Shown: positions 6,601 through 13,751, counted from the first letter of the stretch. The stretch is DNA of 19,357 nucleotides from Candidatus Altarchaeum sp. (GCA_018260755.1 JAGTWP010000001.1:1-19357), one strand, 5' to 3'. Notes: generated by a model not told the origin, from the sequence alone. Program-made: numbers and translations.

Positions 6601-7691
6601 CAAATTTCTCTTATTATTGCATCTGTCATTTGTTTTGTTCCGACTACTTTTTTAGGGTCCTTTGCTATGTCAAAGGTTACATATCTTTCGTCTTCAAAGA
6701 CCTTTGCAACCGCATTTTCCAAAATTTCAGCAGCTTTGTTTTCATTGATAAATTTTAACATCAGGACACCCGAAAGAATCAAAGATGCCGGATTTAGCAT
6801 GTTTTTGCCTTTAAATTCTGGTGCAGAGCCGTGAACCGCCTCAAAAACAGCACAATTTTCTCCTATATTTGCCCCCGGAGCAACACCTAATCCGCCAATC
6901 AAACCCGCACACAAATCACTTACAATGTCTCCGTATAAATTTGGTAGAACCAAAACATCATAATTTTCAGGAATAGTAACCAAATCCATGCACAAACTAT
7001 CAACTAATTTATGCTTAAATTTTATTTCAGGATAAATTTTTGAAATTTCTTCTGCGGCGTGCATAAATAAACCATCGCTAAATTTCATGATGTTTGACTT
7101 TGTAACTGCTGTTACACTTTTCCTGCTGTTGTCTTTTGCATATTCAAAAGCATACTTTGTAATTCTCTTACTCGCAAATTCCGAAATTGCCTTTATACTT
7201 ATTGCAGAGTTCTCTCTTATCTTTCCCTTATTTTTACTTTCAATAAATTTGAGCAGGTCATTTGTTTCTTCTTTATTATTTTCAAATTCAATTCCAGCAT
7301 ACAAATCCTCTGTATTTTCCCTTATTATAACAAGGTCAATATTTTCCGGATTGATTATTCTTGTTTTAATCCCTTTATAATATTTGCACGGCCGCAAGCT
7401 AACATACAAATCAAGTTTTTTTCTTAGTTCAACATTAACGCTTCTGAAGCCCTTTCCAAGTGGTGTTGTAACAGGACCCTTTAAGGCAATTTTATTTCTT
7501 TTTATTGAATCAATTACATAATCCGGCAAAGGTGTTCCTTCTTTTGCTACTATATCCGCACCAGCATCAAAAATTTCCCATTCAATATTTTTCCCGCATA
7601 TCTCCATTGCTTTATCAATTGCCCTTTTTGCCTGTTCTATTAGTTCAGGACCTGAACCATCACCTCTTATTAATGTTATTTTATGTGACAT
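6597..7691 (-). CDS. Isocitrate dehydrogenase, probably NAD-dependent
   Basis: Beta-decarboxylating dehydrogenase converting isocitrate to 2-oxoglutarate. The substrate loop RSVNVELR (83-90) has the Ser-x-Asn pattern (S84, N86) of isocitrate enzymes, where isopropylmalate dehydrogenases differ. R90, R100, R124, Y131 (in [10 protein letters not shown]), K198 and the Mg-binding aspartates D231, D255 and D259 are all present. The cofactor loop reads HGSAPEF (287-293). E292 sits where NADP enzymes carry Lys (K344 in E. coli), so NAD is favoured. At 364 residues it is slightly longer than the short archaeal/Thermus-type relatives. The gene is alone on its strand. Its start is abutted by about 225 bases of pyrimidine-rich repeat in which no clear TATA box can be picked. 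An isopropylmalate or homoisocitrate enzyme is less likely. Confidence 0.82.
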   Translation of the reverse strand: MSHKITLIRGDGSGPELIEQAKRAIDKAMEICGKNIEWEIFDAGADIVAKEGTPLPDYVIDSIKRNKIALKGPVTTPLGKGFRSVNVELRKKLDLYVSLRPCKYYKGIKTRIINPENIDLVIIRENTEDLYAGIEFENNKEETNDLLKFIESKNKGKIRENSAISIKAISEFASKRITKYAFEYAKDNSRKSVTAVTKSNIMKFSDGLFMHAAEEISKIYPEIKFKHKLVDSLCMDLVTIPENYDVLVLPNLYGDIVSDLCAGLIGGLGVAPGANIGENCAVFEAVHGSAPEFKGKNMLNPASLILSGVLMLKFINENKAAEILENAVAKVFEDERYVTFDIAKDPKKVVGTKQMTDAIIREIC

Positions 7692-7918
7692 CTTTATTCT
7701 TATTTTTATTTTATTTTTATTTTATTCTTATTTTTTTATTCTTATTCTTATTTTATTCTTATTTTTTTATTCTTATTTTATTCTTATTTTTTTATTCTTA
7801 TTTTATTCTTATTTTATTCTTATTCTTATTTTATTCTTATTTTATTCTTATTTTATTCTTATTTTTTTATTCTTATTCTTATGTTATTCTTATTTTATTC
7901 TTATTCTTATTTTATTAA
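7692..7918. repeat. Low-complexity TTATTCTTATTTTA-type repeat array
   Basis: About 225 bases made only of shuffled TTATTCTTA, TTTTA and TTTTTTTA words, with a single G near 7883. It starts one base before the isocitrate dehydrogenase ATG and therefore forms the immediate upstream region of that gene on the minus strand, as a purine-rich AATAAGAATAAAA-like stretch. It fills most of the 353-base gap 7692-8044. The rest (7919-8009) is AT-rich and should hold the peptidase promoter, but no box is clear. Length variation by slippage is likely. Confidence 0.85.
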
Positions 7919-8009
7919 ATTTTTTAAATTTAACTTTTATTTTTGTTTATTAAATTTTTAATCGTTAAATTTTTAAATTTTAAGCACATATTTTATTATT
8001 TAATCAATT

Positions 8010-8048
8010 ATGACTAATCTACAAAAAACACATATCTACCAAAAATGA
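8010..8048 (+). other. 12-codon upstream ORF overlapping the peptidase start
   Basis: ATG at 8010 opens a 12-codon frame (MTNLQKTHIYQK) whose TGA overlaps the peptidase ATG as ATGA. Its first six codons resemble the peptidase's own MTNIQK, so a roughly 35-base duplication of the start region is likely. It could couple translation or be a by-product of the duplication. Confidence 0.35.
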
Positions 8049-9082
8049 CAAACATACAAAAAAATAGAATCCGAAATATTAAAGAAGAAATCAGGGAGAA
8101 AAAGGCATTACTGATTTATAATCCGAAAAATTTATATTATCTGTGCGGAATTGAGGGCTTTGGAGCAGTCGGATTATTAACTTCTGAAAAATTTACATTA
8201 TTTTTAAACGAAAATGATTATGAACTCGCTGCCGATAAAAACCTCGCTCATGAAGTCCGTGTAGAAATTTATAAAAAAGGAATTGTGAAGGATACGGTAA
8301 AAGAAGGACTCAAAAAAGGCAAAATTTCAGAAATTTTTGTTGATAATATTTATGGGGAAGCACTGAGAAATTTGGAAAATGTAATCGGAAGAAGAATAGA
8401 AATATATGATGTTGTTGAGAGAGCAAGGATGCTCAAAACAGATGATGAGATTGAAAATATAAGAAAAGCATGCGAGATTGCAAGAAAAGGTATCAAATTA
8501 GCAAGAAAAATTTATCTGTCAGAAAAGCGAATTAGCGAACACAATCTGGCAGCGGAGATTGAATATTTTATGAAGAGGCAGGGAAGTGAAGGAACATTTG
8601 AAGATGGAATATTGCTTGCCTGCGGAAAAAATGCAGCACACATTCATGCAAAGCCGTCAGACAAAATAATTGATGATGCAATGCTTGTCGATTTGGGAGC
8701 AAAATTTAGCAATTATTTTTCCGATTTCAGCAGGACTTTTACAGAAAGAGCAGAAGATAATGAAGTTAAAAAGCATGCTGAATTCATAGAAAATTTAGAA
8801 AGGACATGTATTGATAAAATTTATACGGGAATGAAAATCTCGGAAATTTCAAAATTTGCCGATAAAAAGATAGAAGAAAATGGCTTTAAACTTTTACATT
8901 CACTCGGGCACGGTGTCGGATTAGATGTTCATGAACTGCCTAATATAAACAATAATTCAGAAACGGAATTTGCAGAACATACAGTTTTTACAATTGAGCC
9001 GGGAATTTACAAGGCAAATAGATTCGGAATAAGATTTGAAGATACATGCGTAATAAAAAACGGAAAAGCAAAAATTTTGTAA
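8045..9082 (+). CDS. M24 family Xaa-Pro peptidase (aminopeptidase P/prolidase-like)
   Basis: Dinuclear-metal peptidase removing or cleaving at X-Pro bonds; cytosolic. The N-terminal creatinase-like domain (about 1-125, ALLIYNPKNLYYLCGIEG) is followed by the pita-bread catalytic domain. All five metal ligands are visible: D216 (VDLGAKF), D227 (SDFSRTF), H289 (LGHGVGL), E318 (TIEPGIY) and E332 (RFEDT). The second-shell His residues lie in AAHIHAKPS (198-205) and VHELP (295-299). At 345 residues it matches the archaeal PepQ/aminopeptidase P size. Dipeptidase and aminopeptidase activity cannot be told apart by sequence here. The start ATG is the one overlapped by the upstream mini-frame. An in-frame alternative is not needed, because the domain begins within 20 residues. 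Confidence 0.9.
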   Translation: MTNIQKNRIRNIKEEIREKKALLIYNPKNLYYLCGIEGFGAVGLLTSEKFTLFLNENDYELAADKNLAHEVRVEIYKKGIVKDTVKEGLKKGKISEIFVDNIYGEALRNLENVIGRRIEIYDVVERARMLKTDDEIENIRKACEIARKGIKLARKIYLSEKRISEHNLAAEIEYFMKRQGSEGTFEDGILLACGKNAAHIHAKPSDKIIDDAMLVDLGAKFSNYFSDFSRTFTERAEDNEVKKHAEFIENLERTCIDKIYTGMKISEISKFADKKIEENGFKLLHSLGHGVGLDVHELPNINNNSETEFAEHTVFTIEPGIYKANRFGIRFEDTCVIKNGKAKIL

Positions 9083-9091
9083 ATCAAAAAA

Positions 9092-9451
9092 TCAACTTAA
9101 AATTTTACTCATAACTCCTCCTATTTTTCTTTTCATTTCTTCTGTTTTTGTCTTTGTGATTGAGTCAAAAACATCCTTTGATTTTTGAGCGGCATAATCG
9201 GAAAGCCCTTCTTTTGTATTTTTTTGTATTTTTTCTTTTATTAATTTGTAACTCATATCTGTTGCTTTATCTTTCATGACTTTGCCAAGATTTGTTTTTA
9301 AATTTTTGGTAATTATATCCCCTGCTTCTTTTTTTATATTTGTTTCTAAATTGCTCTTTATTAAATTTCCCGCTATGTTGTTATCTTTGACTTTTTTTTC
9401 TACCTTTTTTTTCATATCTTTCCTTATTTTTGAAACAGTTGTATTTTCCAT
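9092..9451 (-). CDS. Lysine-rich orphan protein, helical
   Basis: I do not recognise this protein. It is 119 residues, with very high Lys plus Glu/Asp and no Cys, Trp, Pro or His. Small hydrophobic residues are spaced for a continuous amphipathic helix (for example KKKVEKKV, NLIKSNLETNIKK, KLIKEKIQK). No signal peptide or membrane segment is present. The composition recalls LEA-like or coiled-coil stress proteins, but it is not alanine-rich as LEA proteins usually are. It is convergent with the peptidase gene, with nine bases between stops, and divergent from tRNA-Arg. It may be a lineage-specific gene; coding status rests on the long open frame, a start near the tRNA promoter region and good spacing. 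Confidence 0.6.
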   Translation of the reverse strand: MENTTVSKIRKDMKKKVEKKVKDNNIAGNLIKSNLETNIKKEAGDIITKNLKTNLGKVMKDKATDMSYKLIKEKIQKNTKEGLSDYAAQKSKDVFDSITKTKTEEMKRKIGGVMSKILS

Positions 9452-9502
9452 ATTGTAAAAATATCGGATTTAAATTTTAATAAATAACCTTATAAAATAA
9501 AT

Positions 9503-9512
9503 AAATTTATAA
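9503..9512 (+). promoter_or_regulatory. TATA box for tRNA-Arg
   Basis: AAATTTATAA is centred about 41 bases before the tRNA 5' end, predicting a start site around 9534 and a 15-base leader for RNase P removal. Confidence 0.5.
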
Positions 9513-9548
9513 TATGAAGGTACAAATATAAAATATAAAGTGATTTTT

Positions 9549-9622
9549 GCCCAAGTGGGGTAGCATGGATATCCTGGAGGCCTGCGGAGCTTCCGACCCG
9601 GGTTCAAATCCCGGCTTGGGCG
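9549..9622 (+). tRNA. tRNA-Arg (anticodon GCG)
   Basis: Acceptor strands GCCCAAG and CTTGGGC pair fully, with discriminator G. The anticodon stem GAGGC/GCTTC (one G-U pair) holds the loop CTGCGGA, giving anticodon GCG, which reads CGU/CGC. The T arm is CCGGG-TTCAAAT-CCCGG. CCA is not encoded. Confidence 0.93.
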
Positions 9623-9682
9623 ATTTCAAATACAAAAAGTATTTAAAATCTTCGAGTGAAACGAGGTGATTTCAAAATGAAA

Positions 9683-9772
9683 TTTTGAAAATATCCGAAA
9701 GATTTTGAAAATCGTAGATATTTTGAAAATATCCGAAAGATTTTGAAAATCGTAGATATTTTGAAAATATCC
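9683..9772. repeat. 38-bp tandem repeat of nested palindromes, 2.4 copies
   Basis: Two exact 38-bp units (9683-9720 and 9721-9758) are followed by 14 more matching bases. The units alternate two perfect palindromes: GATTTTGAAAATC (9701-9713, 9739-9751) and GATATTTTGAAAATATC (9717-9733, 9755-9771), separated by CGAAA and GTA. There are no unique spacers, so it is not a CRISPR array. Confidence 0.9.
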
Positions 9773-9787
9773 AACGGAGTAAGATTA

Positions 9788-9805
9788 TTTCAAACTTGTT
9801 TGAAA
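9788..9805. repeat. Perfect hairpin TTTCAAAC/GTTTGAAA
   Basis: TTTCAAAC-TT-GTTTGAAA, an 8-bp stem with a two-base centre. It is part of the palindrome cluster after tRNA-Arg. Confidence 0.75.
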
Positions 9806-9880
9806 ATGCACAAAAGAAGTGGGCGTAAGTAAGGTTATTTCAGGATTTTAAATTCAGAGATTTTCATGCAATTCAAATAA

Positions 9881-9898
9881 GTAAGGTTATAACCTTAC
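9881..9898. repeat. 18-bp perfect palindrome
   Basis: GTAAGGTTATAACCTTAC is fully self-complementary. Its left half also appears at about 9830-9837 as GTAAGGTTAT-like sequence without the mirror half. It lies 63 bases past the rps17 stop on the rps17 strand. It could be a protein-binding site or a processing hairpin. Confidence 0.75.
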
Positions 9899-9960
9899 GG
9901 ATGTTTTTTGAAAATTTCACGGATAAATTTGACGCCTTTTGAATAGTTGCACTTCGTAAT

Positions 9961-10218
9961 TTAAGATAATTTTTCAGTAACAACAAAGGCAACATTTTTT
10001 CCGGTTCTTCTGCATTCTTCCGCCTTGACATTATCTCCTGCTTTTACATCTAAATTTTCCGGAACTCTTGCTAAAATTTTTGTCCTTGCTTTTGAATATC
10101 TTTCATACTTTCTGATTTTGACAAGACGGTCATTTCTTATGCATACTACCTTCTTTGCTTTTGCATTAACTACAACTCCCACTATATTTTTACCCCTGAT
10201 TGATAATTTTTCTACCAT
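9961..10218 (-). CDS. rps17: Small ribosomal subunit protein uS17
   Basis: Primary 16S rRNA-binding protein with an OB fold. The core reads RGKNIVGVVVNAKAKKVVC (8-26), KYERYSKARTKILARVPENL (37-56), then VKAGDNVKAEECRRTGKNVAFVV. KYERY and AECRPLSKTK-like elements are archaeal in style. At 85 residues it is the length of bacterial S17; archaeal S17 is usually 105-115 residues, with an N-terminal extension containing a Cys/His segment (C-CPWHG type) that is missing here. The upstream in-frame codons do not encode it. It is the last ribosomal gene of the cluster, 104 bases after rnp1, with a TATA box in the gap. Confidence 0.88.
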   Translation of the reverse strand: MVEKLSIRGKNIVGVVVNAKAKKVVCIRNDRLVKIRKYERYSKARTKILARVPENLDVKAGDNVKAEECRRTGKNVAFVVTEKLS

Positions 10219-10261
10219 TTTTGATATATTACTAAAAGTTAATTGTGTTAAAATTAATTAA

Positions 10262-10275
10262 ATTTATATATAAAT
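10262..10275 (-). promoter_or_regulatory. TATA box upstream of rps17
   Basis: ATTTATATATAAAT lies about 50 bases before the rps17 ATG in an otherwise gene-free 104-base gap. It is the strongest TATA-like match in the ribosomal cluster. It suggests that rps17 can be transcribed separately from the genes before it. The sequence is symmetrical, but no gene faces the other way. Confidence 0.45.
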
Positions 10276-10322
10276 AAAATTTGTATAAATCGGAAATTAT
10301 TAGAAATAATTAGAAATGCAAA

Positions 10323-10649
10323 CTAAAATTTAAAAGAAATTTTATAGTGTTTTTTAATTCGTTCTTCGGGTCTGCCCAACATCAAATTCCCATCTATTTT
10401 AACAACACTTCTATCATCTAATTGTGTTGTAAGTATTATTGAATTCTTCGGAAACATTTTTATATTATTGTTGCGGTCTTCAATCAGAAACACGTTTTTT
10501 GTTTCTTTATAAACTTTACCCCGCATTTTGTAACTTTCACCGCTGAGCGGCATGACATCAACATCAAGACCTGTCATTTCATGCCTCAAAATATTAAAGG
10601 GATTTCGCATATTGAATAATCTCACATCGTTCGGAAATACAAAAATCAA
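10323..10649 (-). CDS. rnp1: RNase P protein component 1 (Rpp29/p29 homologue)
   Basis: Protein subunit of archaeal RNase P, which with Rpp21 supports the RNA-cleaving core during tRNA 5' maturation. Family marks are NPFNILRHEMTGLDVDV (16-32), GKVYKETKNVFLIE (44-57), MFPKNSIIL and VKIDGNLMLGRPEERIKK (83-100). The length of 108 residues is normal. Position between aIF1 and S17 is the classic archaeal location. The first 13 residues are weakly conserved in type, so M14 is an alternative start. Eleven bases separate it from aIF1, implying one transcript. Confidence 0.92.
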   Translation of the reverse strand: MIFVFPNDVRLFNMRNPFNILRHEMTGLDVDVMPLSGESYKMRGKVYKETKNVFLIEDRNNNIKMFPKNSIILTTQLDDRSVVKIDGNLMLGRPEERIKKHYKISFKF

Positions 10650-10660
10650 ACACTAAAAAA

Positions 10661-10999
10661 TTACTTTTTTCTTGGAGGTCTCTCTTTTCTCACAGGTCTG
10701 TCTTTAACATCCATCTTTTCTTTTGGAAAACCCAATTTTATCAGGATGTCTTCTATTTTGCTTTTATGATCCCCTTGTAGTTCAATAATATTTCCTTCTC
10801 TTATTGTTCCTCCGCATCCCAACCGCCTTTTAATTTCTCTTGCAGTATTTTCTATATTTTCTTTATCTATTCCGTCTATAATTGTCACCACCTTATGGTA
10901 CTTCCTGTTATCAAATGACACAAATATTCCTTCTGTTGTTTTTATTTCCTTACAAACACACAACTCTTCGGGAAGTCCACACTTAGGACAAATAGCCAT
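10661..10999 (-). CDS. Translation initiation factor aIF1 (SUI1)
   Basis: Start-site selection factor on the 30S subunit. The N-terminus has the archaeal Cys pattern CPKCGLPEELCVC (4-16), followed by the SUI1 domain: KVVTIIDGIDKENIENTARE, LGCGGTIREG (60-69) and IELQGDHKSKIEDILIKLGF. The basic tail RPVRKERPPRKK (101-112) is a modest extension beyond the usual end. It lies between rpl29 and rnp1 in conserved archaeal order, with short gaps. Confidence 0.94.
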   Translation of the reverse strand: MAICPKCGLPEELCVCKEIKTTEGIFVSFDNRKYHKVVTIIDGIDKENIENTAREIKRRLGCGGTIREGNIIELQGDHKSKIEDILIKLGFPKEKMDVKDRPVRKERPPRKK

Positions 11000-11022
11000 T
11001 GCTTTTTATTTTTTAAAAATTA

Positions 11023-11235
11023 TTAGGATTGCTTATTTTTTTCTTTTTCGTGTTTTATTGTGAGTAATCGCGCAATGGTTCTTTTTATTTCTCTTATTGA
11101 ACCGATGGATTCAGACGAAATTCCCGCTGAAATATCGCTTTTTATTTTCATTTTTCTTTTATGTAGATCTTTAAGATGCTCTTCCGTATCATCTGCATTC
11201 ATTTCCCTTAATTCTTTTGCCCTAAGAATAGCCAT
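11023..11235 (-). CDS. rpl29: Large ribosomal subunit protein uL29
   Basis: Two-helix protein near the nascent-chain exit. ILRAKELREMN (3-13), LHKRKMKIKSDISAG (24-38) and the basic helix IREIKRTIARLLTIKHEKE (47-65) are typical. The 70-residue length is normal. It follows rps3 after a 49-base AT-rich gap, as in other archaeal clusters. Confidence 0.93.
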   Translation of the reverse strand: MAILRAKELREMNADDTEEHLKDLHKRKMKIKSDISAGISSESIGSIREIKRTIARLLTIKHEKEKNKQS

Positions 11236-11284
11236 TTATTAATAAATTAAATTTATTTGAATAAATTTATTTGAATTAAAAAAT

Positions 11285-11938
11285 TTATTTTTTGTTTTCT
11301 GTGGATCGAACAGGTGCGGATGTCGGTATGTTTTTCTTTTGCAGGGTCCTAAAGATTATCTGGTCCGGAAATTTTAGATCCCGGGGAAGAATATCTACGC
11401 TAATACCTATAATCCCTTGTTTTAGCCGTGCCTGCATTTTGGCGTGTCTTACCATAGTTAAAGGAAATCCTGTCTTTTTCATATATCCTTTTCTAAATTT
11501 TTCAGTTGTTCCCCGTTCACCTTTACCTTTAATTTTTCCCGACAGGTTTATTTCAACTCCTAATGCACCGTGTGCCATCACAGCATCAACTGCTCTGTGA
11601 GCAACTATTCTGTATCTGTCTCCTCTTTCAATCGCATCACCTATTTCCTCTGCCATAATATTTGCATCTAAGTACGGCTCTTTAACCGCTTGAACATCCA
11701 CATTCGGGTCATCCATCTTAAATTTTTCCTTCAGATCTTCGGTAAGCTGGTTTATTTTAGTTCCAGCATGTCCTATTACCAATGGTGGTCTTTCGACATT
11801 AAGAATTATTCTCGTTGAGAGAGATCCCTTATGAATGTCCATTTTACTATATCCTACCTTGCCCAAAGTACTTTTTATATATTTTTCTACAAACATCCTG
11901 TTTTTTCCTTTTTCTATAAATATTTTTTTTACAGACAT
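11285..11938 (-). CDS. rps3: Small ribosomal subunit protein uS3
   Basis: 30S head protein lining the mRNA entry channel. The type II KH domain includes RPPLVIGHAGTKINQLTEDL (50-69). The C-terminal domain has GALGVEINLSGKIKGKGERG (122-141) and the QGIIGISVDILP strand. The length of 217 residues fits archaeal S3 without the longer acidic tails some carry. Its ATG is two bases from the rpl22 stop, so translation is probably coupled. Confidence 0.95.
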   Translation of the reverse strand: MSVKKIFIEKGKNRMFVEKYIKSTLGKVGYSKMDIHKGSLSTRIILNVERPPLVIGHAGTKINQLTEDLKEKFKMDDPNVDVQAVKEPYLDANIMAEEIGDAIERGDRYRIVAHRAVDAVMAHGALGVEINLSGKIKGKGERGTTEKFRKGYMKKTGFPLTMVRHAKMQARLKQGIIGISVDILPRDLKFPDQIIFRTLQKKNIPTSAPVRSTENKK

Positions 11939-11940
11939 TT

Positions 11941-12471
11941 TTATATACGAATTTCTTTTTTCATTTCTTTTTTATTCTTTTTCGTAGTTGTATTTTTTAT
12001 CTTTTCATTTTCTTTCATTTCTTCAAGAACAATCTGAATATGTGTAACCCTTGTTGCCCATGTGGCCCTTCTTCCTGTTGGCTTTGCTTTTTTTCTCTTT
12101 GCCCCCTGAAGTGCCTGAATATGTGAAATTATTAAATTTTTTGTATCTATTCCCGGCTTATGTTCAGCATTCCTCTCTGCACTCCTTAGTAATTTTAGGA
12201 CCTCTTTACATATCTTTACTGGATATCTTCCCGGACCACCTTTTCCACCTATTGCAGAACGATGTCCCGCACCTTTACAAAATTTTACATAAGGAATAAA
12301 ATCCTTAAAGGCAATCACATTATCTAAATATTTCATTGCGTTCTCCATTTTCATTCCTTTGAGCGCTTTTACTACATTTACAGATGCCTTAAAGGAAACA
12401 TCCAAATCCTTTCCGCATACCTTTACCTCTTTTTCAGGTGTCTTTGAAATATAAGTATAACCAATTTCCAT
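11941..12471 (-). CDS. rpl22: Large ribosomal subunit protein uL22
   Basis: Exit-tunnel protein. Core marks are FKDFIPYVKFCKGAGHRSA (55-73), PGRYPVKICKEVLKLLRSAE (80-99), NLIISHIQALQGAKRKKAKP (112-131) and ATWATRVTHIQIVLEE (136-151), the last being the tunnel hairpin end. At 176 residues it is about 20 longer than usual. The extra part is a Lys/Glu/Thr-rich tail with several AT-rich codons, suggesting a low-complexity extension. Conserved order S19-L22-S3 is kept. Confidence 0.94.
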   Translation of the reverse strand: MEIGYTYISKTPEKEVKVCGKDLDVSFKASVNVVKALKGMKMENAMKYLDNVIAFKDFIPYVKFCKGAGHRSAIGGKGGPGRYPVKICKEVLKLLRSAERNAEHKPGIDTKNLIISHIQALQGAKRKKAKPTGRRATWATRVTHIQIVLEEMKENEKIKNTTTKKNKKEMKKEIRI

Positions 12472-12509
12472 TTTAGGGTATTTTAATATTTGATATGATT
12501 TATTTAAAA

Positions 12510-12929
12510 TTACTTCCTCAGGGAAGTAAATTTAGACCCTCTTGTAGCACCAAGACCTGCCGCACTATGTTTTACTGTCTTTCTTGTCATAACAAATTCT
12601 CCGAGATAATGTCCTATCATTTCGGATGTAATTTCAACAGGTATAAACGCAGTTGGATTTACACTATCCTTGCCTCCCCTATGGACTGCTATTTTTGCTC
12701 CTACCATTTCGGGAAGTATTGGCATGTCCCTTGACTGTGTTTTTATTACCTTGTTTTTATTCGTTGTTAATGTTTTTCTTATTTTCAGTAATAATTTTCT
12801 TCTAGGTTCATCCAAGCCCCTGTTCAAAACCCTTCTTATTCTTGAGGGCATAACCTTTGCTAGCTCGTCCATGGACAGTGCTTTTAACTGGTCTGTTGTT
12901 TTTCCCCGGTAATTAAATATTCTCGCCAT
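12510..12929 (-). CDS. rps19: Small ribosomal subunit protein uS19
   Basis: 30S head protein. KTTDQLKALSMDELAKVMPS (10-29) and RRVLNRG (33-39) are the archaeal N-terminal part. DMPILPEMVGAKIAVHRGG (68-86), AFIPVEITSEMIGHYLGEF (92-110) and the C-terminal KHSAAGLGATRGSKF are the conserved rRNA-contacting parts. The length (139) is typical. Gaps of 38-48 bases separate it from rpl22 and rpl2. Confidence 0.95.
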   Translation of the reverse strand: MARIFNYRGKTTDQLKALSMDELAKVMPSRIRRVLNRGLDEPRRKLLLKIRKTLTTNKNKVIKTQSRDMPILPEMVGAKIAVHRGGKDSVNPTAFIPVEITSEMIGHYLGEFVMTRKTVKHSAAGLGATRGSKFTSLRK

Positions 12930-12977
12930 TTTTTATATCTGTTCTTAAACTTAGTTAATTTTTAAATTTTTTAAATT

Positions 12978-13697
12978 TTATGCCCTTTTCTTTTTCCCGC
13001 TTCTTTTTGCAGCAATAAGTCCGACCTTTGCACCCGGCGGAGCATTTCTGCTTACTGTTGTAGAATGTCCAAGTCGCGGTTCTTTTCCACCGTGCGGATG
13101 ATTAACAGCGTTCATTGAGATACCTTTGATGTTCGGATATTTCTTGCCTCTTGCTTTATGTTTGTAATAATTTGTTCCTGCACGAATTAATGGTTTTATG
13201 ACTCTTCCCATAGCAGCAACCCTTCCGATAGTAACAATGCTGTTAAGAGAAATAAGTTTATCCTTCTTTGAAGGTAAAATAATTTTTCCGTTATTTCCAA
13301 CTCCTTCTACAAAAGTTACGGATGTACCGCTTGTTCTTGCCATACGGTAATTACCATATTGAACATTACATATTTGCGTTCCCGGATTGATGCTCTTTAA
13401 CATAGTTATATTTCCAACAGACGGTTCTGCATTTATTCCGATTTTTATGTGCTGCCCCACCCAAAGTCCATCAATGGCAATAACATAAATCTCTTTTAAA
13501 TCCTCGGTCAAAATTTTTGCCAAAGGTGCCGTATGAATCTGATCTTTAATTATATCAACAACCTGTCCCATAATTGTTTTTCCGTTTGTAAAAATTTCCA
13601 TAATCTGTGAATAATCAATTCTGTTACTTCTGAATGACTTTGATCTCCATACACTGCTGCCTTTTCCCCTTCTTTGGCATTGTAAATTTTTTGGCAT
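12978..13697 (-). CDS. rpl2: Large ribosomal subunit protein uL2
   Basis: Peptidyl-transferase-centre protein required for subunit joining. The 239-residue length matches archaeal L2. RRGKGSSVWRSKS (9-21), the central beta-barrel part, and the conserved AVNHPHGGKEPRLGHSTTV segment (197-215) with its essential His are intact. A TATA-like ATAAATTTAAATATAAAT sits just before the start, as with several genes of this cluster, so internal promoters are possible. Confidence 0.96.
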   Translation of the reverse strand: MPKNLQCQRRGKGSSVWRSKSFRSNRIDYSQIMEIFTNGKTIMGQVVDIIKDQIHTAPLAKILTEDLKEIYVIAIDGLWVGQHIKIGINAEPSVGNITMLKSINPGTQICNVQYGNYRMARTSGTSVTFVEGVGNNGKIILPSKKDKLISLNSIVTIGRVAAMGRVIKPLIRAGTNYYKHKARGKKYPNIKGISMNAVNHPHGGKEPRLGHSTTVSRNAPPGAKVGLIAAKRSGKKKRA

Positions 13698-13751
13698 TTT
13701 TATGTCTGATTATAAATTTAAATATAAATTTTACTTTTTTATTATTTTTTA

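Larger units (their letters stand above)
9623..9960. other. Gene-free, palindrome-rich spacer between convergent tRNA-Arg and rps17
   Basis: No credible reading frame is seen on either strand. The stretch is dense with palindromes and repeats: a 38-bp tandem block, two further perfect hairpins, and three variants of a GTAAG-TTAT word (near 9777, 9826 and 9881). It lies where the ribosomal cluster would normally continue with L14, so it may mark a rearrangement point. Similar wording (TTTCAAACGAAATGCAAAAG) appears at bases 11-30 of the window. Confidence 0.6.

Noticed and set aside
6597-7691. 3-isopropylmalate dehydrogenase or homoisocitrate dehydrogenase
   Set aside because: The substrate loop has the Ser-x-Asn pattern (RSVNVELR) of isocitrate enzymes.
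7505-7918. 137-residue plus-strand reading frame rich in Phe, Leu and Tyr
   Set aside because: It is antisense to the isocitrate dehydrogenase N-terminus and then translates the TTATTCTTA low-complexity tract.
9683-9772. CRISPR array
   Set aside because: The 38-bp units are directly joined, with no variable spacers, and no cas genes are nearby.
12051-12299. Plus-strand frames opposite rpl22 and other ribosomal genes
   Set aside because: Antisense by-products of the conserved minus-strand ribosomal genes.
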